Shown here one piece after another: positions 25,671-35,287 of a stretch of DNA of 64,000 nt. The DNA comes from JAADFF01 sp013153035 (lineage in GTDB: Bacteria; Coprothermobacterota; Coprothermobacteria; Coprothermobacterales; JAADFF01): NCBI GenBank assembly GCA_026184435.1, contig CP046447.1. One strand, written 5' to 3'. The first letter of the stretch is position 1. Each line of letters opens with the position of its first letter. Both the position numbers and the translations under genes were made by a program. The notes under the pieces are model-generated. The model was not told the DNA's origin, searched no databases, and saw nothing but the letters and a program-made list of their open reading frames with translations.

Positions 25671-28168
25671 TGAAGCAAGAAAAATTATATCAAGAGCTGA
25701 AGCCTATTCTTCAGGATGTTTTGAAGAAAAAAAAGTTTGCGTTAGAAGATAGACAGAAGGTTATATCTCTACTTGATAAGTATGCTCGCTATTTGCCTCC
25801 CGCTTTGGCTATTAGTGCTAAGAATATAGCTCATAAACTTCGCCTGTGGCATGAAATGGATAAAGTTGATAGAGGAGGGGCTGTAAAGTCCCTCCTTAAA
25901 TTTTTGGATATGCTTTCTGGTTATAAAAAGGAACCCCAGTCCAATGGAGCAAATATTTTTTCAGGTGAGCGTGATGATACTCTTGTGAAGAATACTATCA
26001 GGTGGCGTAAGAAGTTTATTGAGAAGGCTGTTAAAGAGACCAAAGTTAAAGAGCGTCCGTGGAAAATAGATGTAAAGTATGTTAAGGGGGTAGGACCTAA
26101 GAAGGGAAGGGCATTAAAGGAGAAGCTTGGAATTTCTTCTGTATGGGACATGTCTCATCTTTTACCATTGAGGATAGAACCACGTGTTGCCAAGACCGGT
26201 GTTTCTCCCGATGATCTTGATAAACTTGTAACTCTTGAAGGAGTTATTGCTTATATAAAACCTGTTCCTGTTAAGAGCGGAAGGAAACTAACGATAGTAG
26301 CACTGAAGACATCGGCAGGGCAGATTGCTATCAAGGTATGGGGTAGCCAATACTGGGTGAAGAACATAAAAGCTGGTGATAGAGTTAAGGTAACAGGCAA
26401 GCTAAAAAGAGATAGAAAATTAGGACTTACCTTGGAGGGGGTTAATTCTCAGAGAATAAAGAAATTGGATACATCTATGTTTAGTCAGGAGATAGATGTT
26501 GAGACTTATGCCAACTTTCCTTTTGAGGCTATATATCCTACCTTGTCAGAAATATCACAAGGTTCAATGAAGAAAATTGTTAGAAATGCTTTGAGGAAGT
26601 ATATGGGAGCCATTGATGACATACTTCCTGCTCGTCTTGTTCGTCAACTTGATGAAGATAGGTCGTATAGAGAAAATCTAATGGCACTTCACTTTCCGGT
26701 GAGTTTGGCAGAATGGGAAGATGCTAGGCGAGCCTTGGCGCTAAGAGAAATATTTGCTATACAACTTGTTCTTGCCTACCAGAAAAAGGTTATTAAGGGT
26801 AGTGAAGGTATATCTTATACGGTAAAGCCCGAGTGGGAAGAGAAATTTTTCTCCTCTTTGCCCTTTCAATTTACCGATGACCAGATGAGGGCGTGGGAAG
26901 AGATAAAAGCAGATATGCAAAGCCCTCATCCCATGAATAGACTTTTACAGGGTGATGTTGGTTCAGGAAAAACGGTTGTTGCCGCTCTCGCCACATATAT
27001 AGCGGCAAAGAATGGAAAGCAGGTTGCTATACTTGTACCTACATCTGTTCTCGCGGGGCAGCACTACATGGTGTTCAAGAAATATCTTGAACCATTGGGT
27101 GTTGATGTAGAACTTCTTCTGGGTTCAATGAAGACATCGGAGAAAGAGAAAATTCGTCACATGATACGATCTGGTATGACCAGCGTTGTTGTTGGAACTC
27201 ATGCCCTTATACAGGAAGATGTAGAGTTTAGAGATTTGGGATTTGCCCTCATCGACGAGCAGCATAAATTTGGTGTTATACAGAGGGCAAACCTTCTTGC
27301 AAAGGCAAGAAATATTATGCCAGATGTGCTTGTCATGACAGCAACCCCTATTCCAAGAACTGTGGTTATGACAGTTTATGGTGATCTTGATGTTTCTACC
27401 ATCAAACAAATGCCACCGGGGAGAGCTGGTGTGAAGACTATATGGAGGCGTTCCAAGTATAGAACACTTGTATATGCCGATGTGAAGAAGTTTCTTGATA
27501 AAGGAGAGCAGGCATACATTGTTGTGCCGTTTATTGAAGATTCGGAATATGAGGCATTTAAAAACGTGATGTCTCTTGAACAGGTGCTGGAGATTGTTAG
27601 TCAGCAGTTTAAAGAGTATCGTATAGGGGTGCTACATGGTCGTATGACGGAAGCGGAAAAGCAAGAAGTAATGAGGCAATTTAGAGACCATGAGATAGAT
27701 ATCCTTGTTGCCACACCAGTCATTGAGGTTGGTATTGATGTGCCCAATGCCACAGTCATGGTAATAGAAAGTGCCGATCATTTTGGGCTTGCCTCACTGC
27801 ACCAGCTGAGGGGAAGGATAGGTAGAGGTAATAAACCAGGTGTTTGTTATCTTATTGCCGACCCTAAGAGTGAAGAAGGTAAAAAACGCATGGAAATTAT
27901 GGTGAAATACAGTGACGGTTTTAAAATAGCAGAAGAAGATTTGAAAATGCGTGGGCCTGGTGAATTAATTGGCACAAGACAACATGGTTTTTGGGGTATG
28001 AATGTGGCGGATCTTTTAAAGGATACCGACCTTATAGATCCTGCAAGAAAGCTGGCATTTCAGTATGTCGAAGAAGTTGATAATATAAAGACAGATGCAC
28101 CATATCTGTGGGACTATCTAACACATGTATTTGGCAAAGATAAAATGGAACTTATTGTTGTAGGTTAG
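25670..28168 (+). CDS. recG: ATP-dependent DNA helicase RecG
   Basis: Branch-migration helicase that remodels stalled forks and Holliday junctions. The 832-aa chain has an N-terminal helical extension (~1-140, longer than in E. coli, similar in kind to Thermotoga), a HhH-like start (VKGVGPKKGRALKEKLGI), the OB-fold wedge (~200-275), Walker A LLQGDVGSGKTVV, DEQH in motif II, TATPIPRT (motif III), VIEVGIDVPNATVM, and QLRGRIGRG (motif VI), then the RecG C-terminal TRG-type region. GTG 25670 overlaps the fakA stop (TAGTG), with AGGTGAGGTG upstream. Confidence 0.96.
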   Translation: MKQEKLYQELKPILQDVLKKKKFALEDRQKVISLLDKYARYLPPALAISAKNIAHKLRLWHEMDKVDRGGAVKSLLKFLDMLSGYKKEPQSNGANIFSGERDDTLVKNTIRWRKKFIEKAVKETKVKERPWKIDVKYVKGVGPKKGRALKEKLGISSVWDMSHLLPLRIEPRVAKTGVSPDDLDKLVTLEGVIAYIKPVPVKSGRKLTIVALKTSAGQIAIKVWGSQYWVKNIKAGDRVKVTGKLKRDRKLGLTLEGVNSQRIKKLDTSMFSQEIDVETYANFPFEAIYPTLSEISQGSMKKIVRNALRKYMGAIDDILPARLVRQLDEDRSYRENLMALHFPVSLAEWEDARRALALREIFAIQLVLAYQKKVIKGSEGISYTVKPEWEEKFFSSLPFQFTDDQMRAWEEIKADMQSPHPMNRLLQGDVGSGKTVVAALATYIAAKNGKQVAILVPTSVLAGQHYMVFKKYLEPLGVDVELLLGSMKTSEKEKIRHMIRSGMTSVVVGTHALIQEDVEFRDLGFALIDEQHKFGVIQRANLLAKARNIMPDVLVMTATPIPRTVVMTVYGDLDVSTIKQMPPGRAGVKTIWRRSKYRTLVYADVKKFLDKGEQAYIVVPFIEDSEYEAFKNVMSLEQVLEIVSQQFKEYRIGVLHGRMTEAEKQEVMRQFRDHEIDILVATPVIEVGIDVPNATVMVIESADHFGLASLHQLRGRIGRGNKPGVCYLIADPKSEEGKKRMEIMVKYSDGFKIAEEDLKMRGPGELIGTRQHGFWGMNVADLLKDTDLIDPARKLAFQYVEEVDNIKTDAPYLWDYLTHVFGKDKMELIVVG

Positions 28169-28179
28169 GGGGGAAGAGT

Positions 28180-29241
28180 GTGAATATAAGGTCGCTGGCA
28201 AAAAAAACGTTGTTGATGGTTGAGCCCTTTAATGTCGAGCCGATAGAGGGTTATATAAGGTTGTCTCTCAATGAAAATCCTACATTGCCTCCGATGGTTG
28301 TAAAAACGGCTTATGAAAAGGCATGGGAATACGTTAACAGGTATACCCCTTTAGAGATTCTCGAGGAGTTTAAAGATGAAGTATCTCTTTACAACAATGT
28401 ATCTTCACACAATATATTTGTTGGACCGGGTGCAGATAGTATATTGACATATATTGCCGATGCATTTTTATGGGAGGGAAAAGTTGCCTCCATGCTTCGA
28501 TTTACATATCCTGTATATGCGGAAGAAACCATTAAGCGTGGTGCCAAGGTTGATTTTATTCCCATGGATGATACATTTAGCTCAAAGTTAGAAGATATTA
28601 TAGACCATGCCAAAGAGGCAGATGTTTTGTTTTTATGTAATCCCAATAATCCCACTGGAAATCTGGTGATTTTTACACTTGAGGAGATGGAAGAAGTTTT
28701 AAAGGTATCGAAAGGTATCGTTGTGGTAGATGAGGCATATTACGAGTTTTCCGGTTTTAGTGTAGCACCACTGGTTTCTAAGTATGATAACCTTATTGTT
28801 GTTCGAACTTTCTCCAAGGGGTTTGCCATGGCAGGTTTGCGTATAGGTTATGCTATAACATCTCCCGAAATTGTTGACATACTAAGTCGTGTTTCACAAC
28901 CCTATGTCGTATCTACAACATCTATGGTTGTGGCTACTGAGGCACTGAGATATTCCCGTTATGCGTATGAGAATGCTAGGAAACTAAAAGATAGCCTGTA
29001 TAAAATCAAGCAGACTCTAATGGGTATGGGGCTGAAAGTTTATCCCTCGGTGACCAATTTTCTTGTTGTAGAAGCTCCCGCTGGAACATGGAAGAGACTG
29101 AGACGGAATAGGGTTCTAACCAGACTCATATATGCCGACATGGAAAATCGCAAGGAAGTTATCCGTATCAGTGCCGGTGACCGTATATCTGTTGGTAAAT
29201 TTCTTAAGGTTTTTGCGGATATCGTGTTGGAGGATAAATGA
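28180..29241 (+). CDS. hisC: Histidinol-phosphate aminotransferase-like, class I/II PLP enzyme
   Basis: A PLP-dependent aminotransferase of 353 aa, closest in pattern to HisC/Cobyric-type COG0079 enzymes. Visible: RLSLNENP near the N-terminus, FLCNPNNPTG (PLP-ring Asn, ~152-160), VVDEAYYEF (Asp/Tyr), and RTFSKGFAMAGLRIGY with Schiff-base Lys213 and phosphate-binding R221. Such enzymes may act on histidinol phosphate, aromatic amino acids or related substrates; no other his genes are present here, so the exact substrate is open. GTG 28180 follows GGGGGGAAGAG. The stop overlaps the rsmD start region. Confidence 0.82.
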   Translation: MNIRSLAKKTLLMVEPFNVEPIEGYIRLSLNENPTLPPMVVKTAYEKAWEYVNRYTPLEILEEFKDEVSLYNNVSSHNIFVGPGADSILTYIADAFLWEGKVASMLRFTYPVYAEETIKRGAKVDFIPMDDTFSSKLEDIIDHAKEADVLFLCNPNNPTGNLVIFTLEEMEEVLKVSKGIVVVDEAYYEFSGFSVAPLVSKYDNLIVVRTFSKGFAMAGLRIGYAITSPEIVDILSRVSQPYVVSTTSMVVATEALRYSRYAYENARKLKDSLYKIKQTLMGMGLKVYPSVTNFLVVEAPAGTWKRLRRNRVLTRLIYADMENRKEVIRISAGDRISVGKFLKVFADIVLEDK

Positions 29242-29789
29242 TGCTGCGTATTATTGGTGGAGAGTTGGGAGGCAGGTACATCAAAAGTGGTTGGCATAAA
29301 CAGAGTGGACTGAGACCACTTGCTGAAGTCTTTAGGGGAGCATTGTTCAATTCTCTGGGAACTTTAGTGGAAGATTCCATTTTTCTTGATGCGTTTGCCG
29401 GTACGGGAGCTGTTGGTATTGAGGCTATTAGTCGAGGTGCTAAGAAGTCTATTTTTATTGAGAAACACAGAAAAACAGCATCTCTTATTAAAAATAATCT
29501 GAAATCACTGGGTGTTGAGGACAGGGCAGAGGTCATTGTTGGAGATGTTCTTAGGATATTACCCTCGTTAAGAGAGGATATAAATATTGCCTTTTTTGGT
29601 CCTCCATATGATAAAGGTTTTATTCCCAAGATATACGATACCTTGCTGAAGTGGGATAAAACTCCCATGTTAAAGAGGATCATCATCCAATCGTCTCCCC
29701 GTGAGTGGCAAGATCATGAAGCGTTTGAAGTTGTTAAAGACCTTAGTCGTGGTGATACTGTGCTCAAAATACTGAGATACAAGGGGTGA
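29241..29789 (+). CDS. rsmD: 16S rRNA (guanine-966-N2)-methyltransferase RsmD-like
   Basis: A 182-aa RsmD/YhhF family protein. N-terminal MLRIIGGELGGR, LRPLAEVFRGALFNSLG and the SAM motif FLDAFAGTGAVGIEAISRGA are typical. The catalytic motif IV, normally (D/N)PPY, reads FFGPPYDKG: glycine in place of the acidic/amide residue (codon GGT at 29598-29600). This could lower activity or reflect a lineage change. ATG 29241 has GGAGG seven bases upstream; ATG 29238 is also in frame and overlaps the hisC stop. Part of the thiN-to-HAD gene run. Confidence 0.9.
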   Translation: MLRIIGGELGGRYIKSGWHKQSGLRPLAEVFRGALFNSLGTLVEDSIFLDAFAGTGAVGIEAISRGAKKSIFIEKHRKTASLIKNNLKSLGVEDRAEVIVGDVLRILPSLREDINIAFFGPPYDKGFIPKIYDTLLKWDKTPMLKRIIIQSSPREWQDHEAFEVVKDLSRGDTVLKILRYKG

Positions 29790-29793
29790 TTGT

Positions 29794-30618
29794 ATGATTA
29801 AGCTTATTGTCTCCGATCTTGATGGCACACTGCTTGATAGCAAGAAAACAGTACCTCAGTGTCATATAGATGCTATTAAGGAAGCCCTTGATAATGGGAA
29901 AATTGTAACCTTTTTCACAGGTAGAAGCAGGCATTCAGCCAACAGCGTTGTAGGTCATATTAATCTTGATGTGCCCATGGTATTCCAAAATGGAGCATTA
30001 ATTACCCATGGTTTTTCTAAGAATATTATTAGGGCATTACCTCTAAGAGGAGATGTTGCCCGTAGGGCATATGAGCTTGCTAAGGATATGGGCATATTTT
30101 ATGTTTTGTATACTGACTTTTTTGATGAAAAAGACATGGTAATGGAAGAGCCATACAGTGGTGTAGAACTGAGAGATTACTTTGATGCATCATCGTGGAG
30201 ACATCGTTATGGTGATGTTTTGGCATATATAAAAGATAATGTAGCCCAGATTGCCCTTGTGGGTGAAGAGGAGAAGATAAGGGAGCTAATAGAGATACTC
30301 TATACAGAATTCGGTGACAAGTCATTTTCTCCAGTAAAGACAAGAGCAGAAAAGCATGAGTCTTTCTGGGAGTTATTCGGTTATGGTACAGGGAAGGAAG
30401 AGGCTTTGAAATTTCTTATGAAATACTTTGATGTAACTTCTAACGAGGTTTTGTTTATGGGAGACGGTTACAACGATATTGGTATCATGCAGCTTGTAGG
30501 CTATCCTGTTGCTATGGTCAATGCTCCAGATGATGTAAAAAAACATGCAAGGTATATTGCCCCATCAAATGATGAATGTGGGGTGGCATGGGCAATAAAT
30601 AATATAGCTTTGAAATAA
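29794..30618 (+). CDS. Cof-type HAD-IIB hydrolase
   Basis: A sugar-phosphate or nucleotide-type phosphatase of the Cof subfamily, 274 aa. Motif I is VSDLDGTLLDS (nucleophile D8 and D10), motif II FFTGRS, then a C2B-type cap domain between about 80 and 190, motif III with KEEALKFL and motif IV FMGDGYNDIGIMQLVGYPVAM. The substrate cannot be predicted. It is the last gene of the forward run from thiN, starting four bases after rsmD and followed by a terminator. Confidence 0.92.
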   Translation: MIKLIVSDLDGTLLDSKKTVPQCHIDAIKEALDNGKIVTFFTGRSRHSANSVVGHINLDVPMVFQNGALITHGFSKNIIRALPLRGDVARRAYELAKDMGIFYVLYTDFFDEKDMVMEEPYSGVELRDYFDASSWRHRYGDVLAYIKDNVAQIALVGEEEKIRELIEILYTEFGDKSFSPVKTRAEKHESFWELFGYGTGKEEALKFLMKYFDVTSNEVLFMGDGYNDIGIMQLVGYPVAMVNAPDDVKKHARYIAPSNDECGVAWAINNIALK

Positions 30619-30660
30619 TAAAAAAGGGGGGGACTTATAGTCCCCCCTCTGTTTTTGTTT
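30619..30660. terminator. Bidirectional rho-independent terminator
   Basis: A GGGGGG/CCCCCC stem (about 30627-30647) flanked by an A-run (30618-30625) and a T-run (30651-30660), so it can end both the plus-strand HAD gene and the minus-strand acyltransferase gene. Confidence 0.88.
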
Positions 30661-30671
30661 GTTGAGTTTTT

Positions 30672-31586
30672 TTACACCTGTGCCATCTTAACAGCAAGGG
30701 CAATGGAGTAGAACTTGCTCTCGGCAGAGTCTGCACGTGATGTTAACACTACTGGTGCTGTTGCCCCTACAACAACTCCTGCCATTTTAGCACCGGCACC
30801 AAATGTAAAGGATTTGTAGAGGATGTTACCAGCCTCGATATCAGGTACTATAAGCACATCGGCTTTACCGGCGACAGGAGATTCGATGCCCTTGTGTTTT
30901 GCTGCCTCTTCACTAAGTGCATTGTCAAGTGCCAGTGGGCCATCAACAATGCAGCCCTTTATCTGCTTCCTACGGTTCATAACGGCTAAAGCTGCAGCCT
31001 CGATAGTTGCTGGCATGGCTGTAGAAACTGTTTCTACAGCTGCCAATACTGCCACTTTAGGCTCTTCAATATCAAGTGCGTGAGCAACCTTTACGGCATA
31101 GTTGATAATGGTAACCTTCTGATCTAATGTTGGAGCTGGAATCATGGCTGCATCACTAAGAAGGAGAAATCTATCGTAAAGAGGTAGTTTGAATACGCCA
31201 ACATGGGACAATAGAGCCTTTTCACCGGGGCGCAGTCCCCACTCTTTGTTAAGTACAGCCTTAAGGAATGTAGCTGTATGAATGAGTCCTTTCATAACAA
31301 CATCTGCTTCCCCGTTTCTTACGAGTTTTACTGCTTCTGCAGCGGCAGCAGCGTGATCATCGGTGTGAAGTACCTTTATCTTCTCACCGTCTTCAGATAA
31401 CCCTACCTCTTCGAGCTTCTTGAGGATAGGTTCTTTTTCTCCCACTAGATAGAATGTTGCTATTCCCTCATCAAGTGCCATTTTTACAGTTTTGATAACT
31501 TCTGTGTCATCAGCCTGGGCAACGGCTACTCTGACAGATTTTCCTGTCTTTACCTTCGCTATTAGCTCATCAAAGTTTTTCAACAT
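30672..31586 (-). CDS. ptb: Phosphate acetyl/butyryltransferase family protein
   Basis: A 304-aa protein of the PTA_PTB family, interconverting acyl-CoA plus phosphate with acyl phosphate plus CoA. Ptb-like features: DVVMKGLIHTATFLKAVLNKEWGLR, LSHVGVFKLP, LLSDAAMIPAPTLDQKVTII, a conserved DGPLALDNAL and PDIEAGNILYKSF, GVVVGATAPVVLTSRAD near the C-terminus. Length and motifs fit phosphate butyryltransferase better than Pta. No kinase (buk or ack) is adjacent, so the partner must be elsewhere. ATG 31586 has AAGGAGGGA upstream. It is monocistronic with a terminator after it. Composition (A/V-rich) suggests an abundant enzyme. Confidence 0.9.
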   Translation of the reverse strand: MLKNFDELIAKVKTGKSVRVAVAQADDTEVIKTVKMALDEGIATFYLVGEKEPILKKLEEVGLSEDGEKIKVLHTDDHAAAAAEAVKLVRNGEADVVMKGLIHTATFLKAVLNKEWGLRPGEKALLSHVGVFKLPLYDRFLLLSDAAMIPAPTLDQKVTIINYAVKVAHALDIEEPKVAVLAAVETVSTAMPATIEAAALAVMNRRKQIKGCIVDGPLALDNALSEEAAKHKGIESPVAGKADVLIVPDIEAGNILYKSFTFGAGAKMAGVVVGATAPVVLTSRADSAESKFYSIALAVKMAQV

Positions 31587-31697
31587 ACTAATTCCCTCCT
31601 TTTTGTTGGTATACCTCTTTTATTATATTACCCTCACAGGGGCGTAGGCTGTTGCTATAATTAAACTTAGGATTTCCTTTTGAAGGGAGGCGATAAG

Positions 31698-32855
31698 GTG
31701 GACGGAATAATTGAGTGCCTTCCCGTTCATCAAGGCAGAGTTCATTTACACATTACCGATGAGATGAAGTCCTACAAGTATTTGAAGCTTGTGGGAATAA
31801 CCTCATCTGGTAAGAAAATTCCTTTCCGTACTATTATCTTAAACAACACAGAACATTATGATTTTGACATCCCCCCGTACCAAACATTTAAAGAAGTATG
31901 TGTTGTTCCAGCCAAGCTTTTTTATCACGAACCACGTCTGTTTTCTGTTAATCCCGATGATCCTCTTGAAGGTCGTGATAAGAGAGAGCATGAAGATCGT
32001 ATTCCAATTGTTTTTATTCATGGACTGTGGAGGGTGGAGCTAACTCCTCCCGATAAACGTTTTGGTCGTTGGTATTATGAGACAAAGTTTCAAACCTTTT
32101 TACACTTTATAAGTGCCCTTAGACCTTTTAGGAACAGGGTAAAAATCTATGCCTATGTTTATCCTGCTCATTACTTGACCCTGGAGGAACATGCTCAGAA
32201 CCTTATTGACCTGATGAAACGCAGTAAAACTTTATCTTCTACACCTCCTATTCTTATTGGGCACAGTTTTGGTGGACTTGTAGCCCGTGAGGTTGCACGG
32301 AAGTATCCTACTAGAAGTGTTGTTACTATTGCAAGTCCTCATAAAGGCACACCTATTATTGATTACATGTATATGTCTTACAGCGATTTTAAAAGATTAT
32401 GGGGACGTATGCGTGAGCTTATGATGGGGTTGTATCAGATTCGTGAGATGCTTTTTGCATCGGAGCAATTTGTCGTGTCTCCTGCTCATGAATATTTGTT
32501 ATGGCATGACGAGCCTTATGTATGGAAAGACAAAGTCCCCGTGTTTACGGTAGCTCCGTGGTTGGAGATAGATGTATCTCCTGAGATCATTGCCTCCATG
32601 CTTGAGGAAGCCCAAAAAAATCCTGCCTCTGTTGGCAGTTATCTATTTTCGGCAAGACTTATGGCATTCATGGGTCAGCATATGGGATATGAAAACTGGT
32701 CTAACAACGATGGTGCTGTACCCATGGAGAGTAGTAGAGAAGGGATTATAGGTGATATGGTAGAAAAATTGCCCCATATCATGGGGGATCATGAGACCCC
32801 ACTAAGGGCTACCGACTATTTTATTCAACATATCTTACCTGCTGTTATTACATAA
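31698..32855 (+). CDS. Alpha/beta hydrolase, lipase-like
   Basis: A 385-aa protein with a beta-rich N-terminal ~95 residues and an alpha/beta hydrolase domain. The oxyanion region is VFIHGLW (~105), the nucleophile elbow is GHSFGG with Ser190, and TIASPHKGTPI follows, as in triacylglycerol lipases (LipA/EstA-like). The likely catalytic His is in MGDHETPLRATDYF at the C-terminus. No signal peptide, so it should act in the cytoplasm unless another route exists. GTG 31698 has GGGAGG seven bases upstream; the frame extends to 31680 without support. It precedes the MFS gene by 16 bases and may be co-transcribed. Substrate unknown. Confidence 0.82.
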   Translation: MDGIIECLPVHQGRVHLHITDEMKSYKYLKLVGITSSGKKIPFRTIILNNTEHYDFDIPPYQTFKEVCVVPAKLFYHEPRLFSVNPDDPLEGRDKREHEDRIPIVFIHGLWRVELTPPDKRFGRWYYETKFQTFLHFISALRPFRNRVKIYAYVYPAHYLTLEEHAQNLIDLMKRSKTLSSTPPILIGHSFGGLVAREVARKYPTRSVVTIASPHKGTPIIDYMYMSYSDFKRLWGRMRELMMGLYQIREMLFASEQFVVSPAHEYLLWHDEPYVWKDKVPVFTVAPWLEIDVSPEIIASMLEEAQKNPASVGSYLFSARLMAFMGQHMGYENWSNNDGAVPMESSREGIIGDMVEKLPHIMGDHETPLRATDYFIQHILPAVIT

Positions 32856-32871
32856 GAAGGAGGAGTGGAGT

Positions 32872-34401
32872 ATGGGATGTAGATTTAAGATGCGTATTAT
32901 GGGTTATGTATTCGACTGCGAACAGCTATCTTGGGCTTTTTATGACTGGGCTAATTCTGGTTATTCTACGGTTATTACAACAACGGTTTTTCCTATTTAC
33001 TTCCAGAATCAGATGGAGGCATTTATAAAGGGTCGTCTTGGTGAGGATTTGGGGAAAGTCAGGGAATGGCTTTCTCAGTTTTGGACAAGCAATAATATTG
33101 CCGATAAAATAGGTGATGAAGATTTACTTAAGCAGATTAATGATGTCAAGAGTTCTATGTCTGCTAGTGGTTTGAATCCCTCTGATGCCGATAAGTTTCT
33201 TCAGTATGTCAAGGATAACAATCCTAATCTTTATCATTCTATTGTTGAGAAGTGGAAAGATCATGTTTCATCGGCACAGGCTTTTGCCACTCTTAGTCTG
33301 ATAAATTCTATAGGTACGGCAATAATGGTTGTTTTAGCACCTATTATTGGTGCCCTTGCCGACACCCTTAGTGGTAAGAAGAAGTTTCTAACATTTTTTA
33401 TATTAACTGGAGCATTGTCTAGTGCCGGTCTTTATTTCTTCACAAAGCCTGATCTGTGGGTACTTGGGGCAACCTTGTATGTGATATCTGCCATATCGTT
33501 TGCATCGGCTAATGTTTTTTATGATTCATTGCTTCTTGATGTATCCCATGGTGAGCCTACTGTGATGGATATATTATCCTCCTTAGGTTATGCTGTGGGC
33601 TATATCGGGGGTGGTATTCTTCTTATTTTGTCATTTATTGTCATTATGATTATGCCCGATAAAGCTCTAGCTTCTCGTATTTCCTTTGTTATGGTGGGTG
33701 CCTGGTGGCTTTTGTTTTCTCTTCCCATCATTCTCTTTGTCAAGGAGCGTCAAACAGATTACGACCATAAACTATCTGTTGGTGAGGTTATAGGCAAATC
33801 TTTTGGAGATTTATGGGGATCCTTGAAAGCCCTTGCAAAGAGTAGAGATGCTCTCTTGTTTATCCTTGCGTATATTCTGTATATAGATGGTGTATCTACT
33901 ATTATTAAGCTCTCTGCAGGTTATGGTAAATCTTTAGGATTGGGCACAACAGCACTAATTGGTGCTATTGTTATGGTTCAGTTTGTGGCATTTCCGTTTG
34001 CTCTTCTGTATGCTTATATGGCAGATAAAATTGGTGCAAAGAAGTCTATACTTGTGGCTATAGGAGTTTACACATTTATCAGTGTATGGGGATATTTCCT
34101 TGATACTGTGTGGGAGTTTTGGATTATGGCATTCCTTGTTGGAACTTCTCAGGGTGGAATTCAGGCTCTTAGTCGTTCATTCTTTGGTAGATTTGTACCT
34201 GATGAAAGGTCTGCACAGTTTTATGGTTTGATGAGCTTTACCGGTAAGTTTGCAGCTATATGGGGGCCATTGCTAGTTGGTATTGTTACTGGAACCACCA
34301 ACAACCAGAGGTTAGGAATACTATCTCTCTCCATTATGTTCCTGTTAGGTGCTGCTATCATGCTAATGGTTCCAGACGAACCAGAAAAAATATCTGTCTA
34401 A
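32872..34401 (+). CDS. UMF1/Atg22-like MFS transporter
   Basis: A polytopic membrane protein of 509 aa of the UMF1 family (vacuolar effluxer Atg22-like). The N-terminal LSWAFYDWANSGYSTVITTTVFPIYF is the family hallmark. A soluble insertion of about 90 residues (FIKGRLGEDL to DHVSSA) sits between helix 1 and helix 2. About 12 membrane segments follow, with LADTLSGKKKF as the loop 2-3 motif and GGIQALSRSFFGRFVPDERSAQFYG toward the end. The ATG at 32872 has AGGAGG upstream; an internal ATG (MRIMGY) is possible. Substrate unknown; amino acid efflux is known for the yeast homologue only. Confidence 0.9.
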   Translation: MGCRFKMRIMGYVFDCEQLSWAFYDWANSGYSTVITTTVFPIYFQNQMEAFIKGRLGEDLGKVREWLSQFWTSNNIADKIGDEDLLKQINDVKSSMSASGLNPSDADKFLQYVKDNNPNLYHSIVEKWKDHVSSAQAFATLSLINSIGTAIMVVLAPIIGALADTLSGKKKFLTFFILTGALSSAGLYFFTKPDLWVLGATLYVISAISFASANVFYDSLLLDVSHGEPTVMDILSSLGYAVGYIGGGILLILSFIVIMIMPDKALASRISFVMVGAWWLLFSLPIILFVKERQTDYDHKLSVGEVIGKSFGDLWGSLKALAKSRDALLFILAYILYIDGVSTIIKLSAGYGKSLGLGTTALIGAIVMVQFVAFPFALLYAYMADKIGAKKSILVAIGVYTFISVWGYFLDTVWEFWIMAFLVGTSQGGIQALSRSFFGRFVPDERSAQFYGLMSFTGKFAAIWGPLLVGIVTGTTNNQRLGILSLSIMFLLGAAIMLMVPDEPEKISV

Positions 34402-34403
34402 TC

Positions 34404-35183
34404 TTAGTCTACTATCAAGGGGGAGCCTTTAAGATAGGCTCTCCCTCTTTCCACTGTTTCTTCTATTGCACGGTTGACAAGGTATATAACATCTTCATGA
34501 TGAATTTCTCCATTATATATCCATGCTTTTCTATTAATATTTAGTGGGTCTTTAAATGGTATATGTCTAATACCTTGACACAAATAGGATATTCCCAACT
34601 TAGATAGACTGTATGCGAGTCCCTCGATGAGTATTGGCGCATAGTCGTATGTTTTTTGGTAGAGTAACATGTATCTATATGCTGCTGAGTAGTAGCCCAC
34701 GAGATATGGTTTTTCAATAGGAATAGATTTCATGCTATCCCGCATGGCAATGTCTATATGGTAGGGTATTTTATCAGGCAATGCAGTTGATATCTTGAAT
34801 CCGATGAAAGGTTTACCTATATATTCCATATATGCCCTGTCAATGGCCCTTTCTAACTGTCCATGGGTAATACTATCTTTAGTTCGTGCATTGATATATG
34901 GGTGTAGGAACTCGTCAAGTATGTAGTGGGAGGCGTATGCTATGGCAAATGCTGGGTATTCTTTTCGAAGGTTTTCTCCTAATTGCCTTATAAACAGGGG
35001 GGCATTTCTGGGATCATGAAGTGCTTTGCCGAATATATAGATGTCTTTCTCAAATGGCATATATAGAAAGATATCTGGACCTTGGCTACCTAATACAATC
35101 AACTTCATTGTTTGTTTGCCGAGCATTCCCAGTGTCTTTGCAACTTTTAATCCCACTATACTGTGTAAGAACTCTGATGGCAT
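34404..35183 (-). CDS. Zinc-dependent phospholipase C-like protein
   Basis: A 259-aa protein of the PF00882 (Zn_dep_PLPC) type. Likely metal ligands appear in order: H7 (EFLHSIVG), GSQGPDIFLYMPF with an Asp, HDPRNAPLFI, YASHYILDEFLHPYI (H-x3-DEFLHP) . No signal peptide, so it is probably cytoplasmic, unlike secreted clostridial alpha-toxins; many such bacterial proteins are uncharacterised. ATG 35183 has GGGGGTG six bases upstream. Its 3' end encodes the hairpin that terminates the convergent MFS gene. Confidence 0.85.
   Translation of the reverse strand: MPSEFLHSIVGLKVAKTLGMLGKQTMKLIVLGSQGPDIFLYMPFEKDIYIFGKALHDPRNAPLFIRQLGENLRKEYPAFAIAYASHYILDEFLHPYINARTKDSITHGQLERAIDRAYMEYIGKPFIGFKISTALPDKIPYHIDIAMRDSMKSIPIEKPYLVGYYSAAYRYMLLYQKTYDYAPILIEGLAYSLSKLGISYLCQGIRHIPFKDPLNINRKAWIYNGEIHHEDVIYLVNRAIEETVERGRAYLKGSPLIVD
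34417..34452 (+). terminator. Terminator of the MFS gene inside the opposing coding end
   Basis: GGGGGAGCCT at 34419-34428 pairs with AGGCTCTCCC at 34436-34445 (one wobble), followed by TCTTTCC. The T-tract is imperfect. It lies within the last codons of the minus-strand gene. Confidence 0.6.
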
Positions 35184-35287
35184 GTTATCACCCCCGCCCT
35201 TTTATTATGCCACATGCATAGAACATAAGAATATTAGGTATTTTATAAATGGTATTGTGTCATAATACAAATAAGGGGGTGGTAGGT

